Shown here: positions 44,773 through 52,413 of the stretch, one piece after another
How positions within the stretch are numbered: position 1 is the first letter of the stretch
Layout of the letters: every line of letters starts with the position of its first letter
The notes under the pieces: generated by a model
Seen by the model: only the letters and a program-made list of their open reading frames with translations
What the model was told of the DNA's origin: nothing
Database searches by the model: none
Source of the DNA: Clostridia bacterium
GTDB lineage: Bacteria; Bacillota; Clostridia; Oscillospirales; RGIG577
Assembly (NCBI GenBank): GCA_017405765.1
Contig: JAFQZS010000041.1
Location: 1 to 54,835 of the forward strand
Direction: 5' to 3'
DNA: 54,835 nt
Made by a program: the position numbers and the translations under genes

Positions 44773-46044
44773 TCAGACGCGTAAAAAATACATCCTGTCG
44801 CAGAAAGCTTCTCTGTTCGTTGACAACTCAAACGCCTCGACCTCGCGAGTTTTGCCTGAAATGAAATTTGAAAAAATCTCTTCACCCATAATGCGCCTTG
44901 CAAACTCACTGCTTTTCATAATATCGATCGCCTCTTTAAGACTTCTCGGAAGCGGCTGTGATATATCTTCGTCTATTTCAAGTCCTTTTTCTATGCCCTC
45001 CATTCCCGCCGCAAGTATAAGCGCAAAAGCAAGGTAAGGATTTGTAGCGGAGTCCGGTGATCTCAGCTCAAGGCTCGTATTCTTTCCCTTTGAAGGAGCC
45101 AATATCGCAAGGCTGTTTCTTTTATTATTTGACAGCGTGACAGCGCCCGGCGCCAAAAAGCGTCCGAAACGGTCATAGCTGTTTGTGGTGGGGTTCAGAA
45201 CTGCCGTTATTTCCTTAATATGCGCAAGCGCTCCGGCAATAAAAGCACGTGCATCATTGTGAAAACGGCTCTTTTCATCGAAAATGTTTTCCCCGTCCTT
45301 TTCAAGCGACAGATTTATGTGCAGTCCGTTGCCGTTCTTTTCCGGAAACGGCTTCGGCATAAACGAAGCGTACAGACCGTTCCTTGCCGCTATAGACTTT
45401 ACAACGTATTTGAAGGTAATAAAATTGTCGGCAGCCTCCAGGGGATCTGCGTATTTAAAATCTATCTCATGTTGTCCCGGACCTGCCTCATGATGCGAAG
45501 ATTCCGGCGAAATGCCCATTTCCTCAAGTGTAAAGCATATTTCGCGGCGCACGTTTTCCGCACGGTCAAGCGGCATCATGTCAAGGTATCCGCCGCGGTC
45601 ATGCGGCTCTTTTGTCGGATCGCCGTTTTCGTCTGTTTTAAATAAATAAAACTCGCAGTTCGTACCTATCTTCGCCTCATATCCCGCCGATGAAAGGCGC
45701 TTGCTCACACGCTTTAAAAGAGCGCGCGTATCGCATTCAAACGGCGCCCCGTCCGGTTTTTGCATGTCGCAAAAAAGCCTTACCACACGTCCCGAAGAAG
45801 GACGCCACGGAAGCACCGACAGCGTTGAAAAATCGGGCTTTAAATAAGTATCCGGCATATTTATCCCGGAAAATCCCATCAACTCCGTATCAAACGATAT
45901 GCCGCATTCGGCGGCATGGTCAAACGAGCTTGACACTATGGAAATGTTCTTCTGAATGCCGAAAATGTCGCAAAAGGCCAGACGTATGAATTTTACGTCG
46001 TTCTCCGAAATAAAGTCTTTGACTTCCTGTTTCGAGTATTTCAT
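44773..46044 (-). CDS. glutamine synthetase type I-like protein lacking key active-site residues
   Basis: 423 residues with a recognisable GS-I fold: HHEAGPGQHEIDF (both Glu metal ligands), NGNGLHINLS (His), NSYDRF, ELRSPD and NPYLA. Several usually invariant positions differ. The first Glu of the GxExEFFLF motif is Asn (GTNCEFYLF), the flap Glu of the GYEAP loop is replaced (GRFLAP), and the Arg of the SIRIP motif is missing (SLAILAP). The adenylylation-loop Tyr region is deleted. It may act on another amine, as GlnT/GmaS relatives do, or serve as a sensor. It is joined to the split glutamate synthase genes. Confidence 0.8.
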   Translation of the reverse strand: MKYSKQEVKDFISENDVKFIRLAFCDIFGIQKNISIVSSSFDHAAECGISFDTELMGFSGINMPDTYLKPDFSTLSVLPWRPSSGRVVRLFCDMQKPDGAPFECDTRALLKRVSKRLSSAGYEAKIGTNCEFYLFKTDENGDPTKEPHDRGGYLDMMPLDRAENVRREICFTLEEMGISPESSHHEAGPGQHEIDFKYADPLEAADNFITFKYVVKSIAARNGLYASFMPKPFPEKNGNGLHINLSLEKDGENIFDEKSRFHNDARAFIAGALAHIKEITAVLNPTTNSYDRFGRFLAPGAVTLSNNKRNSLAILAPSKGKNTSLELRSPDSATNPYLAFALILAAGMEGIEKGLEIDEDISQPLPRSLKEAIDIMKSSEFARRIMGEEIFSNFISGKTREVEAFELSTNREAFCDRMYFLRV

Positions 46045-46055
46045 TTATGCTCCTC

Positions 46056-46784
46056 CTAATTTGGGGTATACATTCGCTTGTACGGGTTTTTCGCATTAGG
46101 CTTTAAAATATAGTAATGATCCGAAGAAAGCGCTTTGTGATCAAGAGAAAAAATATCTGCATATTCCTTCAATATGTCGGAAATTTCAGCTATATCTTCT
46201 TGTGACGCGCAGCCTAAAGAAACCTGCTCCGGCAGGTTCTTAGGCATTACTTCGGTCCTTAAAAAAATCTTTCCGCCGTGCATACCCGTCCCCGTAAAGT
46301 TTCCCACGATAGGAATACTTGTGTCAAGCCCCAAAACGATTATAACGCCGCCCGCCATGTACTCGCCCAAAAACGAGCCGGCAGACCCGCCGAGCACTAT
46401 AACAGGCACTTTCTCCTTATATTCCTTCATATGTATGCCCGTGCGGTATCCGGCGCTGCCTTTTACATATATTCTGCCGCCGCGCATGGCGTATCCCAAA
46501 GCGTCTCCCGCCGAGCCGTAAACAACTATGCGTCCGTCGTTCATCGTGTCTCCTACTGCGTCCTGTACGTTGCCGTTTACTTTTATTTCAGAGCCGTTTA
46601 AGTATGCTCCCAGCGCATTTCCGGGTGTGCCGCTTATCGTTACGCTCGCGTCCGAAAGTCCCGCCGCTATGTAACGCTGGCCCATGCAATTGTCTATCGT
46701 TATAATCTTTTCGGATGCGGCCGCTTCGCGCACCGTGTCGTTAAGCGTTTTAAAGTGCATCCCGTCCGCGTTTATCGTCTTCAA
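46056..46784 (-). CDS. glutamate synthase GXGXG-domain subunit
   Basis: 242 residues made of right-handed beta-helix turns with G-x-x-G-x-x-G spacing (GTPGNALGAYLNGSE, GSAGDALGYAMRGG, GNFTGTGMHGG). In ordinary GltB this is the C-terminal structural domain that holds the ammonia tunnel; here it is a separate subunit, as in archaeal-type glutamate synthases and in GlxC/MgsB. It overlaps the reductase gene by four bases. Confidence 0.88.
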   Translation of the reverse strand: MKTINADGMHFKTLNDTVREAAASEKIITIDNCMGQRYIAAGLSDASVTISGTPGNALGAYLNGSEIKVNGNVQDAVGDTMNDGRIVVYGSAGDALGYAMRGGRIYVKGSAGYRTGIHMKEYKEKVPVIVLGGSAGSFLGEYMAGGVIIVLGLDTSIPIVGNFTGTGMHGGKIFLRTEVMPKNLPEQVSLGCASQEDIAEISDILKEYADIFSLDHKALSSDHYYILKPNAKNPYKRMYTPN

Positions 46785-48010
46785 TTCTTAACACCTCCAA
46801 GCATTTCGGCGCGTCTCTTCTTCCCAAAGGGGATAAGCGACGGGTCCTTGCATATAAGCTCGAAATCTATGCCCGAAAGCGGCGTGCGGTCGCGTATCAT
46901 CGCGGTGTAGATGCCCGCGCGCCGTATGTCTCCGATAATTATATATCCCATAAGCCTGTCGTCTTTGTAAAAGAGCTTTTTATAAAGCCCCTCGCTGCGC
47001 TCGAAGTATACCTCGCCCTCGTACGCGCCCGCCGTGACCATATGAAGCCCGAAAAAGCCTATAGCGTTCTGTGCCATCGCGCGATCGAACGCTCCGGGCT
47101 CGCCCGTCATGTTGCGCCCCGCGCATTCGCCCTGCATATAGGCGTTGGGCATGAGCGCAAGTATGCGGCTCTGGCCGGTTACACAGTCCGTGCCCTGCGC
47201 GCAGTCGCCCGCGGCGTAGACGTTCGTCACCGTCGTTTCCATGTGGTCGTTTACGATTATGCCGCGCTCGCACGCGCCGCCCGCGTCCTTTACAAGGCTT
47301 ATATTCGCCTTTACGCCGACCGCCGTGACGAGTACGTCGAACTCAATGGTTTTGCCGCTCTTTAAGCGCGCGCGGCCGACCTTAAATTCCTCCACGCTGT
47401 CGGAAAGGTAAAATTCCATGCCGTGCTCCACAAGCGACTTTTCAACGACCGCGGCCGCTTCCCCGTCAAGGATGCTTGACAGTATCCTGTCGGCAAGGTC
47501 CACCACCGCTATGTGTCCGCAGAGCCCCGATATGCCCTCGGCGCACTTTAAACCTATAAGACCCGCGCCGATGATGAGCACTCTCGTTTCGGGCGTGAGC
47601 GCTTCGGATAAGGCCTTCGCGTCGTCGAGCGTCATGAACGAATACTTTTTTTCGACGGTGTCAAAGCCCTTCATCGGCGGTATGAACGGGTGCGAGCCCG
47701 CCGCAACCAAAAGCCTGTCGTAGGGCACCTTTCCCTTGTCCGTCTTTACCGTCTGGCGGACGGGGTCGATGCTTTCGGCCGCAACGCCGAGCATGACGTC
47801 GACGCCGTTATCCTTATAAAAGCCGTCGGGGCGGTATTTCATCTTCTCCTCGTCGGTCTTGCCCAAAAGGAGATACGATATAAGAGGCCGCGAATACGTG
47901 TGATGCGGCTCCTTCGATATGAGCGTTATGGCGCCCTTTTGGTCCTTCTTTCTTATCCCCTCTATCGCGCCAATGGCCGCAGGGCCGTTTCCTATTATTA
48001 CGTATTTCAC
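46781..48010 (-). CDS. FAD-dependent NAD(P)H oxidoreductase of the glutamate synthase cluster
   Basis: 409 residues with two Rossmann nucleotide motifs (IIGNGPAAIGAIEG for FAD and IIGAGLIGLKCAEG for NAD(P)H) and the FAD-closing VYAAGDCAQ, as in NADH-dependent rubredoxin/nitrite reductases. It probably passes electrons from NAD(P)H through the ferredoxin-like subunit to the FMN subunit. I start at GTG (48010) after AGAGGTGAG, seven bases past the preceding stop; an earlier TTG would overlap that gene. Confidence 0.85.
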   Translation of the reverse strand: MKYVIIGNGPAAIGAIEGIRKKDQKGAITLISKEPHHTYSRPLISYLLLGKTDEEKMKYRPDGFYKDNGVDVMLGVAAESIDPVRQTVKTDKGKVPYDRLLVAAGSHPFIPPMKGFDTVEKKYSFMTLDDAKALSEALTPETRVLIIGAGLIGLKCAEGISGLCGHIAVVDLADRILSSILDGEAAAVVEKSLVEHGMEFYLSDSVEEFKVGRARLKSGKTIEFDVLVTAVGVKANISLVKDAGGACERGIIVNDHMETTVTNVYAAGDCAQGTDCVTGQSRILALMPNAYMQGECAGRNMTGEPGAFDRAMAQNAIGFFGLHMVTAGAYEGEVYFERSEGLYKKLFYKDDRLMGYIIIGDIRRAGIYTAMIRDRTPLSGIDFELICKDPSLIPFGKKRRAEMLGGVKN

Positions 48011-48017
48011 CTTCGGC

Positions 48018-48446
48018 TCACCTCTCTTCAAATACTATAGCGCCGTTCGGACAGCCTGCAACGCAGGCGGGCGTTCCTTTTTTCGTCTTTATGCACAGCT
48101 CGCACTTCTGCACGGCGCCGTCCTCGGACGGCATTACCGCCCCGTAGGGGCACATGACAATGCAGGTGTAGCAGTGTATGCATTTACTCTTGTCTATCTC
48201 GATAACGCCGTTCTCAATCGAGAGCGCCCCGCCTATGCAGCCCTTGACGCAGAGCGGATCCTCGCAGTGGCGGCACGAAACAGCGTAGCACACGCCCTCT
48301 CCCTCTTCAACTCTTATATTGGGCCGGATACTTGCGCCCATAAGCGTGGTGGCCATATCCCTGCCGCCCGAATTTGAGAACGCGCAGTTGTATTCGCACA
48401 AATGACAGCCCAAACACCATTTTTCATTAACATATATCCTTTTCAC
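48018..48446 (-). CDS. 4Fe-4S dicluster ferredoxin-like electron transfer subunit
   Basis: 142 residues with four Cys clusters of the HycB/DMSO reductase-B type: CLGCHLCEYNC, CRHCEDPLCVKGC, CIHCYTCIVMC and CELC...CVAGC, enough for up to four [4Fe-4S] centres. It lies between the reductase and FMN subunit genes, as a wire between them. GTG start with GGAGGG upstream. Confidence 0.88.
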   Translation of the reverse strand: MKRIYVNEKWCLGCHLCEYNCAFSNSGGRDMATTLMGASIRPNIRVEEGEGVCYAVSCRHCEDPLCVKGCIGGALSIENGVIEIDKSKCIHCYTCIVMCPYGAVMPSEDGAVQKCELCIKTKKGTPACVAGCPNGAIVFEER

Positions 48447-48457
48447 AATACGCCCTC

Positions 48458-49963
48458 CTATTCTCCCGCATGCTTTATGCCCAAGATCTTAAGCTCCTTT
48501 TCGTTAAGCCCAACGCCTCTTAACATAAGGCGGTTACCTTTAAGGCTTTCTATGGAATTTATGCCCATACCGCCCATAAGTTCCTTTATCTCGTGGTTCC
48601 ACGCGGTGAGAAGGTTTACGAGCCGCTGATACCCCAAATCGGGATTTAAGCGCTTTACAAGGTCGGGACGCTGCGTTGCAATGCCCCAGTTACACCTGCC
48701 CGTCTGACACGTGCGGCATAAGTGGCAGCCGAGTGCCAGAAGCGCCGCCGTACCGATGTAGCAGGCGTCCGCGCCTAATGCCACGGCCTTGAATACGTCC
48801 GCGCTGCTTCTTATGCTGCCCGCAACAACGAGCGACACGCGGTCGCGTATGCCATCTTCCCTAAGCCGCGTATCTACCGACGCAAGAGCAAGCTCTATCG
48901 GTATGCCCACGTTGTCGCGTATCCTCGTCGGAGCCGCGCCCGTGCCGCCTCTGAAGCCGTCTATCGCTATAACGTCGGCGCCGCTTCTCGCGATACCGCT
49001 CGCAATGGCCGCGATGTTGTGAACGGCGGCTATCTTTACGAATACGGGCTTCGTGTAATTCGTCGCCTCCTTGAGCGAATATACGAGCTGGCGCAGATCC
49101 TCAATCGAATATATGTCATGGTGCGGCGCGGGCGATATCGCGTCGGCGCCCTCGGGCACCATGCGCGTGCGCGAAACGTCGCCCACTATCTTTTCGCCCG
49201 GCAGATGGCCGCCTATGCCGGGCTTTGCGCCTTGGCCTATCTTTATCTCTATTGCGGCCGCCGTGTCGAGGTACTTCTTATGAACGCCGAAGCGTCCCGA
49301 TGCAACCTGTACTATCGTATTGCTTCCGTATTGATAGAAGTCCTCATGAAGGCCGCCCTCGCCGGTGTTGTAGAATATTCCGAGTTCGCGTGCGGCGCGC
49401 GCAAGCGACTCGTGCGCGTTGTAGCTTATCGAGCCGTAGCTCATGGCCGAGAACATTACGGGCATCGAAAGCTCAAGCTTCACTCTCTTTATCGGGATGA
49501 GCCTGCCGTTTTCGTCGCGCTTTATCTCGTGTGTCTTGCCGCCCAAAAATACGCGCGTTTCCATAGGCTCGCGAAGCGGGTCTATCGAAGGATTGGTGAC
49601 CTGAGACGCGTTAAGAAGCATCTTGTCGAAGTATACGGGATACTTCTCGGGATTGCCCATGCTTGAAAGAAGCACGCCGCCGCTCGACGCCTGCTTGTAT
49701 ATTTCCGTTATCTCCTTTTGTCCCCAGTTCGCGTTCTCCTTGAACGTATGCGGCGATTTTACTATCTTTATCGCGCGCGTGGGGCAGAGCGTTGCGCAGC
49801 GGTGGCAGTTGACGCACTTTAAATCGTCCGATATCATCCTGTCCTTTTCGGGCAGATACGTATGCACTTCGTTTGCGCACTGACGCTCGCACACGCGGCA
49901 TCTTATGCATCTGTCGGGATCTCTTAAGACCTCGTATTCGGGGTACATAAACTGTATTGCCAT
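48458..49963 (-). CDS. glutamate synthase FMN/Fe-S (synthase) subunit
   Basis: 501 residues. Two N-terminal ferredoxin motifs (CIRCRVCERQC and CVNCHRCATLC) precede the GltB central FMN barrel, seen from GHLPGEKI, DAISPAPHHDIYSIEDL, FVKIAAVHNI and DGFRGGTGAAP. CHLCRTCQTGRC supplies the cluster ligands near the C-terminus. It reduces 2-oxoglutarate plus ammonia to glutamate. The layout with its own ferredoxin domain is that of archaeal-type glutamate synthase. GGAGGTG precedes the ATG. Confidence 0.92.
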   Translation of the reverse strand: MAIQFMYPEYEVLRDPDRCIRCRVCERQCANEVHTYLPEKDRMISDDLKCVNCHRCATLCPTRAIKIVKSPHTFKENANWGQKEITEIYKQASSGGVLLSSMGNPEKYPVYFDKMLLNASQVTNPSIDPLREPMETRVFLGGKTHEIKRDENGRLIPIKRVKLELSMPVMFSAMSYGSISYNAHESLARAARELGIFYNTGEGGLHEDFYQYGSNTIVQVASGRFGVHKKYLDTAAAIEIKIGQGAKPGIGGHLPGEKIVGDVSRTRMVPEGADAISPAPHHDIYSIEDLRQLVYSLKEATNYTKPVFVKIAAVHNIAAIASGIARSGADVIAIDGFRGGTGAAPTRIRDNVGIPIELALASVDTRLREDGIRDRVSLVVAGSIRSSADVFKAVALGADACYIGTAALLALGCHLCRTCQTGRCNWGIATQRPDLVKRLNPDLGYQRLVNLLTAWNHEIKELMGGMGINSIESLKGNRLMLRGVGLNEKELKILGIKHAGE

Positions 49964-49966
49964 TTT

Positions 49967-51073
49967 TTACACCTCCGACGCGTTCTTGTCAAGCGTTACG
50001 ATTACTGCCTCGCCTCCGCGCGGAGCGCGTATAGAGTCAAGGTCCGACTCTATTATCCTTATGGCGGACTCTTCGCTTGCCATATATACCATATCGCCCT
50101 TTTCTCCCACTACCATCGAGCGAAGCTTCAGCCTGTCGTTTAAAGCCATAAGTCCGCCGTTAAAACCCACGAGTATCGAAAACGGGCCTGTAATAAGCTG
50201 AGACGCGAACATATCTCTGAGATATTCATGGCGTTCTCTCTCGGGCTTGTCCATCTGCTCTATCGTTTGCCAGAAGGGCGCGGCAACGACCGACGCCACT
50301 TCGGAAAGCGTAAGACCCACTTTTCTGTGCAGATAATCGAATATGTACGTTATTACCTCCGTATCCGTCTGAAGCGTACACTTGTAGCCATACATCTCTA
50401 TTGCGCGACGGTTCGCATCGTATGACGATATCTCGCCGTTATGGACTATTGAATAATCTAAAAGCGCAAACGGGTGCGCGCCTCCCCACCAGCCCGGCGT
50501 ATTCGTGGGGTATCGTCCGTGAGCGGTGAAGCAGTAGCCCTCGTATTCTTCGAGACGATAAAAGCGCCCCACATCCTCGGGAAAGCCGACGGCCTTGAAA
50601 ACGCCCATGTTCTTGCCCGACGAAAAGATATAAGCGCCGTCGATATCCGTATTTATGCGAAAAACGCATTTTACCACGAATTCCTCCTCCGAAAGCTGGC
50701 TCTCCGCAAGCTTAGTAGGCAGCGGCAGCACGAAATAACGCCAGATAAGCGGCTCGTTAGTTATCTCTTTAACTTTTTTGGTCGGTATTTTCGAAAGGTT
50801 TATAATGTCAAAGTGACGCTCCAAAAACTCTTCGCACTCACGCTTTGCCTTGAGAGTGTCATAAAATATGTGAAAGGCGTAATAATCCTTATACTCCGGA
50901 TATATGCCGTAGCCCGCAAAGCCGCCGCCCAGTCCGTTTGAGCGGTCATGCATTACCTCTATCGAGCGTATTATGCTCTCGCCCGAAAACCTTCTGCCCG
51001 AGCGGGAGAAGATCCCCGAAATGGCGCAGCCGGATGGAATACGTATCTCTCCCTCTTTTTTTATGTCATTCAT
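49967..51073 (-). CDS. class II glutamine amidotransferase subunit of glutamate synthase
   Basis: 368 residues, similar to the N-terminal GltB/GlxB glutaminase domain. The probable nucleophile is Cys16 (SGCAISGIF), implying removal of a 15-residue propeptide. Further motifs are GRYPTNTPGWWGGAHPF, VHNGEI, and a late TGPFSILVGF. It supplies ammonia from glutamine to the FMN subunit. I start at the ATG at 51073, with GGAGGTG; the frame upstream would run through the leader terminator. It is the first gene of the leftward operon. Confidence 0.88.
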   Translation of the reverse strand: MNDIKKEGEIRIPSGCAISGIFSRSGRRFSGESIIRSIEVMHDRSNGLGGGFAGYGIYPEYKDYYAFHIFYDTLKAKRECEEFLERHFDIINLSKIPTKKVKEITNEPLIWRYFVLPLPTKLAESQLSEEEFVVKCVFRINTDIDGAYIFSSGKNMGVFKAVGFPEDVGRFYRLEEYEGYCFTAHGRYPTNTPGWWGGAHPFALLDYSIVHNGEISSYDANRRAIEMYGYKCTLQTDTEVITYIFDYLHRKVGLTLSEVASVVAAPFWQTIEQMDKPERERHEYLRDMFASQLITGPFSILVGFNGGLMALNDRLKLRSMVVGEKGDMVYMASEESAIRIIESDLDSIRAPRGGEAVIVTLDKNASEV

Positions 51074-51105
51074 TTTTTGCACCTCCGCGATCAAAAAACA
51101 AAAAA

Positions 51106-51160
51106 GGCGCTCACCCGAACGCACGTATGTCGTGTGTTCGAATGAACGCCTTTGTTCATT
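51106..51160 (-). promoter_or_regulatory. ANTAR-type antiterminator/terminator leader of the leftward operon
   Basis: Just after the predicted RNA start, AATGAAC and GTTCATT form a perfect 7-bp stem (51141-51160) with loop AAAGGC, which has A at 1 and G at 4 as required for ANTAR binding. The downstream terminator uses GGCGTTCA (51143-51150) with TGAGCGCC (51106-51113) and inner arms 51131-51140/51116-51125, apex loop ACATA, followed by six T (51100-51105). The hairpin's 3' arm is inside the terminator's 5' arm, so both cannot form together. Confidence 0.78.
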
Positions 51161-51168
51161 GTGAAGTC

Positions 51169-51197
51169 AGTATATACCCGAAAATGTCTCTTGTCAA
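51169..51197 (-). promoter_or_regulatory. promoter of the leftward nitrogen operon
   Basis: Perfect TTGACA (51192-51197), 17-base spacer, TATACT (51169-51174) on the minus strand. Predicted start at about 51162, directly at the ANTAR-type hairpin. Confidence 0.88.
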
Positions 51198-51272
51198 GAG
51201 TTTTTAAAGATTTTTATATTTATGTAAACCTGCGCTCATTTTTTCCTTGAATGAAGATTTTTAAAAAAAGGG

Positions 51273-51302
51273 TTGACAAATGAAAAACGGCCGTGCTACA
51301 AT
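51273..51302 (+). promoter_or_regulatory. promoter of asnA-glnN
   Basis: Perfect TTGACA (51273-51278), 18-base spacer, TACAAT (51297-51302). Predicted start at about 51309, a few bases before the hairpin at 51313. The two divergent -35 boxes are 75 bases apart; the A/T-rich stretch between them holds no gene. Confidence 0.85.
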
Positions 51303-51312
51303 GTCACCGTAA

Positions 51313-51358
51313 ACAGCAAAGACGCTGTGTGTGGACATACCACGCACGGCGTTTTTTT
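51313..51358 (+). promoter_or_regulatory. ANTAR-type antiterminator/terminator leader of asnA-glnN
   Basis: ACAGC (51313-51317) and GCTGT (51324-51328) enclose loop AAAGAC (A1, G4). The terminator pairs 51323-51334 with 51340-51351 (12 bp, two wobbles), loop ACATA, followed by seven T (51352-51358). The 3' arm of the first hairpin lies within the terminator stem, so the two are alternatives. The terminator ends 32 bases before the asnA ATG. Confidence 0.78.
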
Positions 51359-51389
51359 GTTTTTTATAAAAAATTTGAGGTGAGCAAAA

Positions 51390-52397
51390 ATGAGCAGACT
51401 AATAATACCCGAAGGCTATAAAAGCAGACTTTCCGTTTACGATACGCAAAAGGCCATCGGTCTTACAAAACGCATATTTGAAGATAACCTGAGGCGCGCG
51501 CTCAATCTTTCACGCGTATCCGCGCCGCTTTTTGTCGATCCCGATACCGGCCTCAACGATGATCTGAACGGCACGGAACGTGCAGTCAGCTTTGATATAA
51601 AGGAAACGGGGGGCGTCGGAGCTGTCGTTCACTCGCTTGCAAAGTGGAAGCGCATGGCGCTGTATAAATACGGCTTCTCCGTCGGCGAAGGACTTTACGC
51701 CGATATGAACGCCATACGCCGCGACGAGGAACTTGACAACCTCCACTCGATCTATGTAGATCAGTGGGACTGGGAAATGATAATAGACAGGCGTTCCCGC
51801 AATGAAGAATACTTAAAGGAGATAGTCATAAGGATTGTTGACTCGATATGCACCGCCAAGGAGCGCATAAACGACTTCTTCCCCGCGCTGATGACCTCGC
51901 TTTCGCGCGACGTTTCGTTCATAAGCTCAGAGGAGCTTTTAAAAATGTACCCGGACAAGACGCCCAAAGAACGTGAAAACGCTTATGTGCGCGAGCATAA
52001 AACGGCCTTTATCATGCATATAGGCGACACGCTCGCAGACGGCAAAGCGCACGACGGACGCGCCCCCGATTACGACGACTGGCGCCTAAACGGCGACATA
52101 CTTTTCTGGAACGAGACACTTGGCTGCGCGTTTGAAGTGTCGAGCATGGGCATACGCGTCGACGCCGACTCGCTTTCATATCAGCTTGACAAATCGGGAC
52201 ATAACGAGCGCAGAAAGCTTATGTTCCATAAGCTTCTTTTGGATGGCACTCTCCCGCTGACAATGGGCGGCGGAATAGGCCAATCGAGATTATGCATGCT
52301 TATTTTGGAAAAAGCGCACATAGGAGAAGTGCAGGTATCTATATGGGACGACAAAACGCTTGACGAATGCAAGTCGTCGGGCATTGAGTTATTATAA
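51390..52397 (+). CDS. asnA: aspartate--ammonia ligase (asparagine synthetase A)
   Basis: 335 residues; makes asparagine from aspartate, ammonia and ATP, without glutamine. Family features are the SFDIKETGG region, [20 protein letters not shown] and the C-terminal [17 protein letters not shown] of the class II synthetase fold. GAGGTGAG precedes the ATG. It is the first gene behind the ANTAR-type leader and is followed by glnN after 16 bases. Confidence 0.95.
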   Translation: MSRLIIPEGYKSRLSVYDTQKAIGLTKRIFEDNLRRALNLSRVSAPLFVDPDTGLNDDLNGTERAVSFDIKETGGVGAVVHSLAKWKRMALYKYGFSVGEGLYADMNAIRRDEELDNLHSIYVDQWDWEMIIDRRSRNEEYLKEIVIRIVDSICTAKERINDFFPALMTSLSRDVSFISSEELLKMYPDKTPKERENAYVREHKTAFIMHIGDTLADGKAHDGRAPDYDDWRLNGDILFWNETLGCAFEVSSMGIRVDADSLSYQLDKSGHNERRKLMFHKLLLDGTLPLTMGGGIGQSRLCMLILEKAHIGEVQVSIWDDKTLDECKSSGIELL

Positions 52398-52413
52398 GAG
52401 AGGAGACGCAAAA

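Noticed and set aside
52360..52413. Upstream ATG at 52360 as the glnN start
   Set aside because: It lies inside asnA without a ribosome site; the ATG at 52414 has GAGGAG and gives the normal GSIII N-terminus.
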